DNA of 64,000 bases from Marinobacterium sp. (GCA_030602245.1 JAUWAC010000002.1:147644-211643); one strand, 5' to 3'; numbered from the stretch's first letter, positions 39,710-49,480 are shown. Notes: generated from the sequence alone by a model not told the origin. Numbers and translations: made by a program.

Positions 39710-40762
39710 TCAGCCCAGCGTCGGATAGTCGGTGTAGCCCTGCGGCCCGGAGGCGTAGAAGGTGTTGGCATCCGGGGTATTCAGCTCGGCACCGGTGCGC
39801 AGCCGCTCGACCAGATCCGGGTTGGCGATGTAGGGCACGCCAAACGCCACCGCATCCGCCTTGCCGGATTCGATCCAGTCGTTGGCCAGTGCACCGTCAA
39901 ACTGCTCATTGGCAATGTAGACCCCGCCGAACAGCTGCTTGAGCTGCGGGCCGAGGCTGTCCGGCCCGGCTTTTTCACGTGCGCAGATGAAGGCGATACC
40001 GCGTTCGCCCAGTGCCCGGGCGACGTAGCTGTAGGTTTCGGTCCGGTTGGAGTCGGACATGTCGTGGGCGTCCGCGCGCGGTGACAGGTGAACGCCCACG
40101 CGGTCGGCCCCCCATACATCGATCGCCGCATCGGTCACCTCCAGCAGCAGGCGGGCGCGGTTTTCCAGCGAGCCACCATAGCGGTCGGTGCGCTGGTTGG
40201 TGCCATCGAGCAGGAACTGCTCCAGCAGATAGCCATTGGCGCCGTGGATCTCGACACCGTCAAAGCCGGCTTCACGGGCGTTGATCGCGCCCTGACGATA
40301 GGCGTCCACAATGGCGGGGATTTCGTCGCTTTCCAGTGCGCGCGGTGTCACGTAGGGTTTTTCCGGGCGCACGAGGCTGACGTGGCCGGCCGGCTGAATC
40401 GCACTGGGCGCGACCGGCAGTTCGCCATCGAGGTAGATCGGATCCGAGATGCGGCCCACATGCCACAGCTGCAGCACGATGCGACCGCCGGCGGCATGCA
40501 CGGCATCGGTGACGCGCCGCCAGCCGGCGACCTGAGCGTCGTTCCAGATCCCCGGAGTATCGGGGTAGCCAACCCCCATCGGCGTGACGCTGGTGGCTTC
40601 GGAGATGATCAGGCCGGCGCCGGCGCGCTGGCGGTAGTACTCGACCATCAACTCGCCGGGCACACGGCCGGCTTCGGCACGGCAGCGGGTCAGCGGCGAC
40701 ATGATGACGCGGTTGGGCAGCTCAAGCGCGCCCACCTTGATCGGATCGAACAGTGTAGCCAT
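39710..40762 (-). CDS. nemA: Old Yellow Enzyme family alkene reductase
   Basis: The protein of 350 aa has the OYE barrel with PNRVIMSPLTRCRA, LQLWHVGR, and the His-x-x-Asn site FDGVEIHGANGYLLEQFL followed by NQRTDRYGGSLENR. It uses FMN and NAD(P)H to reduce activated C=C bonds, N-ethylmaleimide, quinones and nitro compounds. An ArsR-family gene lies 58 bp upstream on the same strand, so the two probably form an operon controlled by the operator at 41137-41179. Confidence 0.95.
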   Translation of the reverse strand: MATLFDPIKVGALELPNRVIMSPLTRCRAEAGRVPGELMVEYYRQRAGAGLIISEATSVTPMGVGYPDTPGIWNDAQVAGWRRVTDAVHAAGGRIVLQLWHVGRISDPIYLDGELPVAPSAIQPAGHVSLVRPEKPYVTPRALESDEIPAIVDAYRQGAINAREAGFDGVEIHGANGYLLEQFLLDGTNQRTDRYGGSLENRARLLLEVTDAAIDVWGADRVGVHLSPRADAHDMSDSNRTETYSYVARALGERGIAFICAREKAGPDSLGPQLKQLFGGVYIANEQFDGALANDWIESGKADAVAFGVPYIANPDLVERLRTGAELNTPDANTFYASGPQGYTDYPTLG

Positions 40763-40820
40763 GGGTCTGGGATCTCCTTTGCATACAGGTGTGGCGAGGG
40801 CCGAAAGAGCGGCGCGCGGA

Positions 40821-41129
40821 TCAGAGGCTGTGTTCGAGCCGTTCCAGAAACGCCCGGATATTGGCCTCGTTGCGGCGGTAGTAGATCCATTGCCCGGTCC
40901 GCTGTGTCTCCACCAGTCCTGCCTTCTGGAGTGTGGCCAGATGGGCCGAGGTGGTGGATTGCGACAGCCCGGTCAGGCGATCGATCATACCGGCGCAGAC
41001 GCCGTAATCCAGCGGATGACTCTGCTCGGAAAACCAGCGCTCCGGTTCTTTCAGCCATGCCAGTATCTGGCGCCGGACCGGATGGGCCAGGGCCTTGATA
41101 ACGGCATCCAGTTCAGTTGTGTCAGTCAT
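40821..41129 (-). CDS. ArsR-family transcriptional repressor
   Basis: The protein of 102 aa is a single winged helix (AHPVRRQILAWL, LTGLSQSTTSAHLATLQKAGLVETQRTGQWIYYR in two parts). Two cysteines at most are present and no ArsR metal-site CxC is seen, so it may sense an organic electrophile or a redox signal rather than a metal. It precedes nemA. The repeated operator directly upstream makes autoregulation likely. Confidence 0.92.
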   Translation of the reverse strand: MTDTTELDAVIKALAHPVRRQILAWLKEPERWFSEQSHPLDYGVCAGMIDRLTGLSQSTTSAHLATLQKAGLVETQRTGQWIYYRRNEANIRAFLERLEHSL

Positions 41130-41136
41130 TGCTTTT

Positions 41137-41179
41137 TATATCGTTTATTTTCGAAATGTATATCGTGTAAATTCGATAT
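41137..41179. promoter_or_regulatory. Repeated operator upstream of arsR-nemA
   Basis: TATATCGTTTATTTTCGA (41137-41154) and TATATCGTGTAAATTCGA (41159-41176) are direct repeats 22 bp apart, two turns of the helix. The second is also a perfect dyad, ATATCG-N8-CGATAT (41160-41179); the first is the same dyad with one mismatch. The pair starts 8 bp upstream of the repressor start codon. Confidence 0.75.
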
Positions 41180-41285
41180 TCAACCATTTGCGCTGCGCGT
41201 CTTCTGCCAAGGTGGAATCGTGTTGTCGCGCAAGGCTGGCTAGCATCGTCAGCAAACGATGGAACCGAAGAGGGGAAGGTACCAC

Positions 41286-41711
41286 ATGTCCGTGATTTCC
41301 GTTGCAGCCCTGCGCGCCTCGCTGGCCGAGCATTTTCCGCAGGGGAGCCAGTATGGGGAGTTGGAAACCGTGGGGGATGGCACGGCGACGATGCGTCTGA
41401 CCGTGTCCGAGCAGCACCTGCGCCCGGGTGGCACCGTATCGGGGCCGGTGATGATGGGGCTGGCGGATGTCGCGCTGTTCGCGGCGCTGCAAACCCGGAT
41501 CGGCGCCGAGCCGATGGCGGTGACCAGCAACCTGAACATTAACTTCCTCAGCAAACCCAAAGCGGATACGGATCTGGTCTGCCACGCCCGCATGCTCAAG
41601 GTCGGGCGCCGTCTTGGTGTTGGCGAAGCCAGTCTGCACTGCGGCGACGACCCGGACCCGGTGGCGCACGTCACGGCCACCTACGTGATACCGAGCCGCC
41701 GTTCGGGCTGA
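41286..41711 (+). CDS. Hotdog-fold thioesterase (PaaI-like)
   Basis: The protein of 141 aa shows the hotdog fold with LRPGGTVSGPVMMGLADVALFAAL (central helix region) and VTSNLNINFLSKP, typical of PaaI-type acyl-CoA thioesterases. It probably hydrolyses aromatic or medium-chain acyl-CoA. GGGGAAGG precedes the ATG at 41286, preferred over 41259. It is divergent from the arsR-nemA operon and converges on the NosR-like gene 10 bp away. Confidence 0.88.
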   Translation: MSVISVAALRASLAEHFPQGSQYGELETVGDGTATMRLTVSEQHLRPGGTVSGPVMMGLADVALFAALQTRIGAEPMAVTSNLNINFLSKPKADTDLVCHARMLKVGRRLGVGEASLHCGDDPDPVAHVTATYVIPSRRSG

Positions 41712-41720
41712 GCGCACGGC

Positions 41721-43838
41721 TCAGGACGCACGGGCAATGACGTCGACGCCCGACGGGCGTTTTTTGCCCTTGCGGGCGTTGATCAGCGGCACGCACTGGT
41801 GGTCGTCGCGGTAGATCACCTCGCAGTCGTAACACTGAATACATTCGCGGTAGTTGATCCGACCTGACGGCTCGATGGCGCGGATGCCGCAACGGTTTGC
41901 GCACAGCTGGCAGGGCGAACCGCACTCACGGCGGCGCGGCAGCCAGCGCAGCAGATGGAAGTGGCCGAGCACGGCGAAGCAGGCGCCCAGCGGGCACAGG
42001 TAGCGGCAGAAGAACTTGTGCACGAACAGACCGGCGCCCAGCAGGACCAGCGCGTACAGCACGAACGGCCACTCCCGCACGAAGCTCATCGTGATGGCGG
42101 TCTTGAACGGCTCCACCTCGGCGCCGCGTTCGGCACTGCCCAGCGAGTACAGGCTGACGCCGACCAGTCCGGCCAGAATCAGATACTTCAGCGCCCAGAG
42201 GCGCCGGTGTACCCGGAACGGGATGCGGCGCTGGCGGATCTTCAGCGTCTGCGCCACGGCGGCCACCATCTCCTGCAGTACGCCGAACGGGCAGAGCCAG
42301 CCGCAGAAGTAACCCCGCCCCCAGAGCAGCAGCGTCAGCAGCACATAACACCAGAGGATGAAAATCACCGGGTCCAGCATCAGCACCGAGCCGTCGGCGC
42401 TGCCGCTGACGACACGGATGATGGTGAACACATTGGTGATCGACAGCTGACCCTGGGTGATATAACCGATGAAGATCAGTGTGTAGAGCAGGTAGCCCCA
42501 GCGGATTACGCGGAAACGGCGGGCATCCGCCGTCACCCGGCGGTGGCCGAGGATGATCGCGCTGAGCAGTACGAGACCGGCGAGCAGGACGGCGATCTTG
42601 ATCGCACTGTCCTGCCAGATCTGCAGCCACAGCGGGGTGTTGTCGACGGGCTCCGGCGCACTGTCGATGAAGAAACGGGACGGCAGCTGGTAGTCGACAG
42701 CGAAGGTGCGAACGTCGGGCGGGCGCAGATATCCCTGCTCGCGGCTGACCACCAGCTTCAGTGTCCAGGGCGAGGCCGGATCAAACCCGGCGCCACTCTG
42801 GATGCCGAAGATCCGGAACTCCTCCAGCGCCGGCAGCGCCGCTGGCAGCTGCGGATCAACCACGTGGTAGAAGTCCAGATCACGCAGCTCCACCTGCACG
42901 CCGTTCTGCTCCAGGGCCAGACGATCCGAGGGGGTGCCGCGTACGAAATCGTCGCCGAGCATCGACCAGGGCCCCTCGTTCATCACCAGCACGGCGTGCT
43001 CGCCGGGCTCGAGCCTGGCGTTGATCAGACGCTGGTAATGCTCATCGCCCAGCAAGTAGCGGCCGATGGTCGGCGGGTTCAGGTAGGCAACGTGGACGCG
43101 GGCGAACGTCTCGCCCGCAAGGCGCGGTTCCAGCGCTGCGTCCGCGGTATCGGCGTCGAACGCACGCGCCACCTCGGGCGCGCTCAGCGTCAGGGTTCTG
43201 ACCCAGCCGTGGTCGAGCAGTTGTGCCCAGTCGGTGCGTTCGAGCAGATCCATGCGTACCTGAGCCGGTGGCTTGCGGTACGGGATCAGGCCGGTGGCCT
43301 GAGCGGCCTGAATCGCCGACAGCATGACGGTTTCGTTCAACACGATGGCCGATACGGTCGCCTTGGTGATGCCGTCGATATAGACGTTGCTGCCGGCGTG
43401 CTTGCTGCGCACCGAAGCACTGGTGACCTTGATTGTGTGGCGCAGGTCGAGGCCGGGGTATTGCTCGGTGAAGCGGTGCATCGGCTCGGGACCGAGGCCG
43501 TGCAGAAAGATCGGTTCGTGGTGCTCGAGTACGCGCACGCCGCGGTACAGGCCGTCGCGGTCGATGCCGATCAGCAGCTGGTAGGGGGCGCCGGAAAAGC
43601 CGGGCCGCTGCACGTAGTCGCCGGACAGAAAGGCGTAGCCGATCAGCTCGGTGACCTGATACACCGGCCAGACCGGCGGATCACTCTGCTTGGGACGGAT
43701 CTCGGTGGCTTCGGGGAAAATCTGCTGAATCAGCGCCGGCAGGGACTGCCCGTTGTCGACGCGTGCCTGCGCCGTCACCGGGGTGCTCAGGGCCAGCATC
43801 AGCAGCATCGACGCACCCAGGCGCATCAGGCGCTGCAT
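41721..43838 (-). CDS. NosR/NirI-like flavo-iron-sulfur membrane protein
   Basis: The protein of 705 aa has a signal sequence (to about residue 25), a periplasmic FMN-binding domain with ITKATVSAIVLNE, about six membrane helices from residue 410 on, and CxxxCP motifs on the membrane face (FCGWLCPFG, FCRYLCPLG). Two cysteine-rich [4Fe-4S] motifs (CGSPCQLCANRC and CIQCYDCEV) are near the C-terminus. This is the NosR/NirI architecture that feeds electrons from quinol to periplasmic enzymes. The FMN attachment motif has Lys where Gly is usual (TKAT for SGAT). No nitrous-oxide reductase genes are in the window, so the partner is unknown. Confidence 0.88.
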   Translation of the reverse strand: MQRLMRLGASMLLMLALSTPVTAQARVDNGQSLPALIQQIFPEATEIRPKQSDPPVWPVYQVTELIGYAFLSGDYVQRPGFSGAPYQLLIGIDRDGLYRGVRVLEHHEPIFLHGLGPEPMHRFTEQYPGLDLRHTIKVTSASVRSKHAGSNVYIDGITKATVSAIVLNETVMLSAIQAAQATGLIPYRKPPAQVRMDLLERTDWAQLLDHGWVRTLTLSAPEVARAFDADTADAALEPRLAGETFARVHVAYLNPPTIGRYLLGDEHYQRLINARLEPGEHAVLVMNEGPWSMLGDDFVRGTPSDRLALEQNGVQVELRDLDFYHVVDPQLPAALPALEEFRIFGIQSGAGFDPASPWTLKLVVSREQGYLRPPDVRTFAVDYQLPSRFFIDSAPEPVDNTPLWLQIWQDSAIKIAVLLAGLVLLSAIILGHRRVTADARRFRVIRWGYLLYTLIFIGYITQGQLSITNVFTIIRVVSGSADGSVLMLDPVIFILWCYVLLTLLLWGRGYFCGWLCPFGVLQEMVAAVAQTLKIRQRRIPFRVHRRLWALKYLILAGLVGVSLYSLGSAERGAEVEPFKTAITMSFVREWPFVLYALVLLGAGLFVHKFFCRYLCPLGACFAVLGHFHLLRWLPRRRECGSPCQLCANRCGIRAIEPSGRINYRECIQCYDCEVIYRDDHQCVPLINARKGKKRPSGVDVIARAS

Positions 43839-44057
43839 GCCTGCATCCTCTCGATTTCTATTCTTGTTGTCAGTCGCAGGGTGTCAGAACGCGACGGCGC
43901 TGACCAAGGGTCGAAGGGAGTAAATCGCCTACTACTTTGGAGTGGCCTGCCTCAGCGATGTCGCGCACAGATCCCGCGGCGACACGACGCTGGGCGCTTT
44001 ACAGGGGTTGCGTTAAGCTGGCCGTTTCCATTGCAGTGATCCTTGTCGAGGTGTGCC

Positions 44058-44972
44058 GTGATCGTGCGTGACAAGCCGGGTTTTCTGGCGCTTTTTTTCG
44101 TCTATCAGGGTTCCATCGCGCCCCGCGTGATGTCGCAGATTCTGCTGGTGGCGGTGCTGTCATCCCTCGTTGTCGCGGTGCATGTGCAGTTTCCGGCGCT
44201 GTTTCCGGCGCTCAATATCGCGTCGGTCGGTTTTATCGGTGTCGCGCTGTCGCTGTATCTGGGGTTTCGCAACAACGCCTGTTACGAGCGCTGGTGGGAG
44301 GGACGGCGGCTGTGGGGGCAGTTGCTGGTGCAGGGGCGCAGTCTGATCCGGCTCAGCCTTGCATACCGGGGACAGGACAGTGAACGCCACCGGCGGACCC
44401 TGCATCGGCTGATCGCGTTTGCCGGCTGTCTGCGCGACCAGCTGCGCGAGCAGGACCCGATGCCCGCGGCCAGTCAGCGGCTGCGCCTGGATGAGGTGGC
44501 CGCGGTCGAGGCCGCGGTGAATCGTCCCGACCGCATTCTGCAGCTGATGGGCGAGCAGATCGCCATCGAGGTCAGCAACGGCAGTCTGGACCCGGTTACG
44601 GCCCGCAACTTCGAGCAACGGCTGGTGGCGCTGAGCGACATTCAGGCCGGTTGCGAACGCCTGTCCGCGACGCCGCTGCCGTTTGCCTACACCCTGCTGG
44701 TGCACCGGATCTGTTACATCTACTGTTTTCTGCTGCCGTTTGGCCTGGTCGCCGGCAGTGGACTGGCAACGCCGCTGCTGACGGCGATCGTGGCCTACGC
44801 TTTTTTCGGCCTCGATGAGCTCAGTCGGGAGCTGGAACAGCCGTTCGGCAGCGGCGACAACGGTCTGCCGCTGGATGCGCTGACACGCACGCTGGAACGG
44901 GAGTGTCTGCAGGCGCTGGGCGAGCGTCAGTTGCCACCGCCGGTGGCCTGCCGCAACTACCGGCTGACCTGA
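44058..44972 (+). CDS. Bestrophin-like channel (YneE/UPF0187)
   Basis: The protein of 304 aa, the same length as E. coli YneE, starts MIVRDKPGFLALFFVYQGS and contains VALSLYLGFRNNACYERWWEGRRLWGQL, the family signature (28 residues in the second helix region). Bacterial bestrophins are pentameric ion channels; the physiological ion is unsettled. GTG at 44058 with GAGG six bases upstream is chosen over TTG at 44043. The 219-bp gap before it, shared with the divergent NosR-like gene, shows no other gene. Confidence 0.92.
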   Translation: MIVRDKPGFLALFFVYQGSIAPRVMSQILLVAVLSSLVVAVHVQFPALFPALNIASVGFIGVALSLYLGFRNNACYERWWEGRRLWGQLLVQGRSLIRLSLAYRGQDSERHRRTLHRLIAFAGCLRDQLREQDPMPAASQRLRLDEVAAVEAAVNRPDRILQLMGEQIAIEVSNGSLDPVTARNFEQRLVALSDIQAGCERLSATPLPFAYTLLVHRICYIYCFLLPFGLVAGSGLATPLLTAIVAYAFFGLDELSRELEQPFGSGDNGLPLDALTRTLERECLQALGERQLPPPVACRNYRLT

Positions 44973-45008
44973 GCCGCCGTCCACCCCCTGCGCATGGCTG
45001 CGGCCTGT

Positions 45009-45902
45009 TTACGCACTCAGGGCGCTGAACGCCGGCAGCTGTTCACTGACCGCATAACGGCCTTTTTCATCGCGTCGGACACGCGCCATGGCGGTGTCCG
45101 GGTCGTGGGTGAACACCAGCCGGCCGTTGGCGTCGAGCAGCTGCTCAAGCAGAGCACGTTTCTCGTCGATCAGCTGCTCCGGGAAGCGGTCGTAGCCCAT
45201 CGTGATCGGCAGGTGGACCCAGGGCACACCCGGGATCAGATCGCCGGCGAACACCACCGGGCCGTCCGGCATATCGATCTGCGGCAGCAGCTGGCCCGGG
45301 GTGTGGCCGGAGCTGAGGTGCAACGGGTAGTGTTCGCCCAGCGTGGTCGAGTAACCGGCGCCTTCCTCGACCAGCTCCAGCCGGCCCGATTCGGCCAGAC
45401 CCTGCACCAGTTCGGGAATGTAGGACGCGCGGTCACGGGCGTGCGGGTCGTTGGCGCGTTGCCACTGTATCTCGCCGACGACGAAGGTGGCACGCGGGAA
45501 CAGCAGTCGCGGCGGCTGGTCCGGTTGCCACGCGGAGAGGAGGCCGCCGGCATGGTCGAAATGCAGGTGGGTCAGCAGCACCACATCGATATCTTCATGG
45601 CCGAGCCCGTGCGCCGCGAGGCTTTCCAGCAGGCAGTGGTGTGACTCCTGAATGCCGAAGCGCTGTTTCATCTCGGGACTGAAAAAGGCACCGACGCCGG
45701 CTTCGATGAGAATATTGCGCATCAGCTGCTCGCCGGCATACTCCTGCACCAGCAGGGCGCGGCAGCCGAGACGGATGCGGTTGTGCTCGTCCGGCGCGCA
45801 CCAGCGCTGCCACATCGCTTTGGGCGCGTTGCCGAACATGGCGCCGCCATCCAGCATCTGGCTGTTACCGTTCAGGGACGTCAGGCATCTTCTTGTTATC
45901 AT
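45009..45902 (-). CDS. Metallo-beta-lactamase fold hydrolase
   Basis: The protein of 297 aa has the dinuclear-metal motif TLHFDHAGG context ([14 protein letters not shown]), then [14 protein letters not shown] and FAGDLIP, and a late TH motif (VFTHDPDTA). These are the ligands of hydrolases such as lactonases and glyoxalase II-like enzymes. The substrate is unknown; an acyl-homoserine lactonase is one option but not supported by context. The ATG at 45902 with AAGGAG seven bases upstream rejects the longer reading from 46019. Confidence 0.9.
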   Translation of the reverse strand: MITRRCLTSLNGNSQMLDGGAMFGNAPKAMWQRWCAPDEHNRIRLGCRALLVQEYAGEQLMRNILIEAGVGAFFSPEMKQRFGIQESHHCLLESLAAHGLGHEDIDVVLLTHLHFDHAGGLLSAWQPDQPPRLLFPRATFVVGEIQWQRANDPHARDRASYIPELVQGLAESGRLELVEEGAGYSTTLGEHYPLHLSSGHTPGQLLPQIDMPDGPVVFAGDLIPGVPWVHLPITMGYDRFPEQLIDEKRALLEQLLDANGRLVFTHDPDTAMARVRRDEKGRYAVSEQLPAFSALSA

Positions 45903-46112
45903 GGTCTGCTCCTTGTCAGCGCGGTTGTGCTCGCATCCCGTGCCGTAGGGGCACGCAGGGGCGCAACAGTGTAACCGGTTGTGCGCTTGTGCGGGATGCG
46001 TCGAAAGGAGGTCTTGCATCGCTGCGGTGATTGTAGTTGTACATTAGTTGAACAATCTTGGGTCAATGCCCGGGCGGTGCGTGATCGCCGCGCGGGCCAC
46101 AGGAGTACCGGC

Positions 46113-46934
46113 ATGAGTGAATGGCTGTCGCGGGCGCTGCTGGAGGCGGTGGCGCAGATCGCACGGGAGGCGGGGGCTGCGATCATGCAGGTGTACGCCC
46201 GCGAATTCAGTGTTGAGCACAAGGCGGACAACTCGCCGCTGACCGAGGCCGACGCGGCGGCGCACCGGATTATCGTGGCACGGCTGGCGCAGCTGTCGCC
46301 GCCTGTACCGATCCTGTCGGAGGAGGATGTCGACGGTTTTGCCGGCCCGGATGCGATGGGCCGTTACTGGCTGGTCGACCCGCTCGACGGTACCCGGGAG
46401 TTCATCAAGCGCAACGGCGATTTCAGCGTCAACATCGCGCTGATCGAGCGCGGCGAGCCGGTGCTCGGCGTGGTGTATGCCCCGGTGACGGCCACGCTGT
46501 GGCAGGCAGCACGGGGACTGGGTGCCGAGCGGGTGGAGGCCGACGGCAGGGTACAGCCTCTGCAGGTGCGCGAGCACCGTCCCGGCACGCCCTGGCGACT
46601 GCTGCGCAGCCGTTCCCATCCGAGCCCCCATCTGCAGAGCTGGATCGAACGGCTGGAGCAGCACGGCGCGGTGGTACAGGAAGCGGTGGGCAGTTCGCTG
46701 AAGTTTTGTCGTATCGCCGAAGGGATGGCCGATCTCTACCCGCGGCTGGGCCCCACATCCCTGTGGGATACCGCCGCCGCACAGGCGGTGTTGTGTGAGG
46801 CGGGCGGTGCGGTGATCCGTTTCGACGGTACTGCGCTGCGCTACGATGACCCCCGCGAGCTGATCAATCCCTGGTTCATCGCCTGCGGGCGCAGCCGTCT
46901 CGACTGGACGCAGCTGTCAGCACCGACCGCCTGA
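46113..46934 (+). CDS. cysQ: 3'(2'),5'-bisphosphate nucleotidase CysQ
   Basis: The protein of 273 aa shows the inositol-monophosphatase superfamily motifs in order: PLTEADAAAHRII, ILSEED, WLVDPLDGTREFIKRNGDFS and, late, LWDTAAAQAVLCEAGG. The FIKRNGDF sequence is typical of CysQ, which removes toxic 3'-phosphoadenosine 5'-phosphate formed in sulfate assimilation. AGGAG lies seven bases before the ATG at 46113. It converges with metE, another sulfur-amino-acid gene, 10 bp away. Confidence 0.94.
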   Translation: MSEWLSRALLEAVAQIAREAGAAIMQVYAREFSVEHKADNSPLTEADAAAHRIIVARLAQLSPPVPILSEEDVDGFAGPDAMGRYWLVDPLDGTREFIKRNGDFSVNIALIERGEPVLGVVYAPVTATLWQAARGLGAERVEADGRVQPLQVREHRPGTPWRLLRSRSHPSPHLQSWIERLEQHGAVVQEAVGSSLKFCRIAEGMADLYPRLGPTSLWDTAAAQAVLCEAGGAVIRFDGTALRYDDPRELINPWFIACGRSRLDWTQLSAPTA

Positions 46935-46944
46935 GCGCGACCGC

Positions 46945-49206
46945 TCAACCGAGCCGTTGGCGCAGCTGACGTGCCGCCGCCACCATCCGTTCCAGCGCGG
47001 GGCGGACCTCCTCCCACTGACGGGTTTTCAGGCCACAATCCGGGTTGACCCAGAGCCGCTGCGGCGGAATCCGCGCGGCGGCCTTCTCGATCAGCGCCGT
47101 CATCTGCGCCACGCCGGGCACGTTGGGGCTGTGGATGTCGTAGACGCCGGGGCCGATCTCGTTGGGATAGGCAAACGCCTCGAATGCATCCAGCAGGGCC
47201 ATGTTGGAGCGGCTGGTTTCGATGGTGATGACATCGGCGTCCAGCGCCGCGACCGCTTCGATGATGTCGTTGAACTCCGAGTAGCACATGTGGGTGTGAA
47301 TCTGGCAGTCGTCGGCCACGCCGCCGGCGGTCAGTCGGAACGCCTCGGTGGCCCACGCCAGATACGCGGGCCAGTCGGCACGGCGCAACGGCAGTCCCTC
47401 GCGCAGGGCCGGCTCGTCGATCTGAATCGCGGCGATGCCGGCCTGCTCCAGATCGCAGACTTCGTCGCGCAGCGCCAGCGCGATCTGGCGGCAGGTGTCG
47501 GCACGGGGCTGATCGTCGCGCACAAACGCCCACTGCAGCATGGTCACCGGTCCGGTGAGCATGCCCTTGACCGGCTTGTCGGTCAGCGACTGTGCGTAGC
47601 CGGTCCACGCCACCGTCATCGCGCGGGGGCGCTCGATATCGCCATAGATCACCGGCGGTTTGACGCAGCGGGAGCCGTACGATTGCACCCAGCCGTTGGC
47701 GGTGGTCAGGTAGCCCTCGAGCTGCTCACCGAAATACTCCACCATGTCGTTGCGTTCCGCCTCGCCGTGTACCAGCAGGTCGAGCCCCAGGGCCTCCTGC
47801 TGTTCGATACAGTAACGGATCTCGGCACGCATCCGGGCGTTGTAGCTGTCCCGGTCCAGTTCGCCGCGGCGCCAGGCGGCACGGGCGGCGCGGATGGCCG
47901 CTGTCTGCGGGAATGAACCGATGGTCGTGGTGGGCAGCAGGCCCAGCCGCAGGCGTCGGTGCTGCGCGAGGGCGCGCTGTGGGTAGGGACTGCGGCGCCG
48001 GCTGTCGTCGGCGCTGACGGCGGCCAGCCGTGCCGCGACCGCCGGCTTGTGAATCCGGGTTGAGCGGCGCCGGGCGGCGATCGCTTCGGCATTGGCGGCC
48101 AGCGCTTCCTGGCCATGCCCTTCCAGTCCGAGCTGCAGGATGCGCAGCTCGCCCAGTTTCTGCACCGCGAACGCGAACCAGCTGCGTTGTTCGGCATCAA
48201 GCGTCGGTTCGCTGTCCAGCGTCACCGGAACATGCAGCAATGAGCAGGAGCTCGACAGCCAGAGGCGCTCGCCGAGGACGCGGTGCACGGGGCGCAGCTG
48301 CTCCAGTGCTGTATTCAGATCGGTCTTCCAGATGTTGCGCCCGTCGATGATGCCCACCGACAGGATCTGCCGGGGGGAGAGCAGATCGGCGGCGGTGATG
48401 AACTCAGCACCGCCGCGCACGGCATCGAAGTGGAAACCGTCCACCGGCAGCGCCAGACAGCGCTGAAGATTGTCCCCAAGGGCGCCGAAGTAGGTGGTCA
48501 GCAGCAGTTTCGGGCGTGTGCCGGTCAACGCGTGGTAGGCGGTCGTCAGGGCGCGCAGCCAGTCACTGTCCAGGTCCAGTGCCAGAATCGGCTCATCCAT
48601 CTGCACCCATTCGATCTGCCGGGCAGCCAGCGCGCTCAGCAGCGCGCAGTACTGCTCCAGCAGCGCCGGCAGGTGGCGCAGGCGCTGTTCGCCCCGGCTC
48701 AGCCAGAGCAGCGTGACCGGACCGACCAGCACGGGCTTCGGTATGAAGCCCTGTGCCCGCGCCTCATCGATCTCGCCGAGCAGCTTGTCCGGGTGCAGCG
48801 AAAAACGGGTCTCGGGACCCAGCTCCGGTGCCAGATAGTGGTAGTTGGTATCGAACCATTTGGTCATCTCCAGCGCGCGGGTCGGCTCGCCGCTCGGGGC
48901 GCGGCCGCGGGCCATGCGAAAGTAGTTGTCCAGCGCGTTGTCTGCGGCGCCCTGTGCAAACCGCTCCGGTGTAAAACCGAACAGACAGACGTGATCGAGG
49001 ATATGGTCATAGAAGGAGAAGTCGTTCACGGTGACGCAGTCGAGGCCGGCATCCTGCTGCAGCTGCCAGTGGCGGCTGCGCAGTGTGCGCCCCATCTCCT
49101 GCAGCTGTTGTGAGCTGATATCGCCGCGCCAGTAGCGCTCCAGAGCGAACTTGAGTTCCCGGTGAGTACCGATCCGTGAAAAGCCGGGTATGTGCAGTGC
49201 GGTCAT
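46945..49206 (-). CDS. metE: Cobalamin-independent methionine synthase MetE
   Basis: The protein of 753 aa has the duplicated barrel of MetE. The N-terminal half includes FTPERF and [14 protein letters not shown]; the C-terminal half has [12 protein letters not shown], the zinc ligands in [13 protein letters not shown] and NPDCGLKTR, and the [11 protein letters not shown] loop. It transfers a methyl group from methyltetrahydrofolate polyglutamate to homocysteine. A MetR-type box lies 24 bp upstream of its start, but metR itself is not adjacent. Confidence 0.97.
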   Translation of the reverse strand: MTALHIPGFSRIGTHRELKFALERYWRGDISSQQLQEMGRTLRSRHWQLQQDAGLDCVTVNDFSFYDHILDHVCLFGFTPERFAQGAADNALDNYFRMARGRAPSGEPTRALEMTKWFDTNYHYLAPELGPETRFSLHPDKLLGEIDEARAQGFIPKPVLVGPVTLLWLSRGEQRLRHLPALLEQYCALLSALAARQIEWVQMDEPILALDLDSDWLRALTTAYHALTGTRPKLLLTTYFGALGDNLQRCLALPVDGFHFDAVRGGAEFITAADLLSPRQILSVGIIDGRNIWKTDLNTALEQLRPVHRVLGERLWLSSSCSLLHVPVTLDSEPTLDAEQRSWFAFAVQKLGELRILQLGLEGHGQEALAANAEAIAARRRSTRIHKPAVAARLAAVSADDSRRRSPYPQRALAQHRRLRLGLLPTTTIGSFPQTAAIRAARAAWRRGELDRDSYNARMRAEIRYCIEQQEALGLDLLVHGEAERNDMVEYFGEQLEGYLTTANGWVQSYGSRCVKPPVIYGDIERPRAMTVAWTGYAQSLTDKPVKGMLTGPVTMLQWAFVRDDQPRADTCRQIALALRDEVCDLEQAGIAAIQIDEPALREGLPLRRADWPAYLAWATEAFRLTAGGVADDCQIHTHMCYSEFNDIIEAVAALDADVITIETSRSNMALLDAFEAFAYPNEIGPGVYDIHSPNVPGVAQMTALIEKAAARIPPQRLWVNPDCGLKTRQWEEVRPALERMVAAARQLRQRLG

Positions 49207-49329
49207 GACGTCCTCTAACGGTTGGGTGTTGAACGAGATTCATTATGCGATGTCATTAATATGAATTAAATTGATGTTATTTCAGAAATGATTGAAATTA
49301 ATTAATATTCAGTTCGGTATCGACAGGGT
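49207..49329 (-). promoter_or_regulatory. metE control region with MetR box
   Basis: TGAACGAGATTCA (49230-49242) fits the MetR consensus TGAANNNNNTTCA perfectly. A -10-like CATAAT (49247-49242, minus strand) abuts it and the -35 position is weak, as expected for an activator-dependent promoter. Further upstream TGAA-N11-TTCA (49298-49316) is a looser LysR-type dyad in AT-rich sequence. No gene lies here. Confidence 0.6.
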
Positions 49330-49335
49330 CCCGTA

Positions 49336-49385
49336 TGCACCATGCAATGGCACTGACAGGAGGCGTGATTCCCCAACATGGTGCG
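49336..49385. promoter_or_regulatory. NtrC-like enhancer half-sites upstream of nirB
   Basis: GCACCATG (49337-49344) and CATGGTGC (49377-49384) are perfect inverted copies, each carrying the NtrC half-site GCACCA/TGGTGC; their starts are 40 bp apart. TGCACCATGCAATGGCAC (49336-49353) is itself an imperfect NtrC site. They lie 65-115 bp upstream of a sigma-54 promoter. Confidence 0.6.
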
Positions 49386-49448
49386 TGAAGGGGCGGCGCG
49401 CGGTGTGTTGTGGCGACATATCTCTCTATAGATCAATGGCTTGTGAAG

Positions 49449-49465
49449 TTGGCATGTAAGGTGCT
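49449..49465 (+). promoter_or_regulatory. Sigma-54 promoter of nirBD
   Basis: TTGGCATGTAAGGTGCT fits YTGGCAYRNNNNTTGCW with one mismatch and has the exact GG-N10-GC spacing (GG 49451-49452, GC 49463-49464). Transcription would start near 49476, giving a leader of about 170 nt before nirB. Confidence 0.72.
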
Positions 49466-49480
49466 ACAGGAACGACACAA

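Noticed and set aside
41955..44039. 694-aa frame antisense to the NosR-like gene, and similar long shadows at 32937-34835, 3940-5763 and 14482-15870
   Set aside because: Each is opposite a gene with clear catalytic or cluster motifs; compositions are biased to Gln, His and Arg as expected from reversed GC-rich codons.
46945..49206. Possible cobalamin or SAM riboswitch in front of metE
   Set aside because: The 5' region is short and AT-rich and shows none of the conserved riboswitch boxes; a MetR box explains regulation better.
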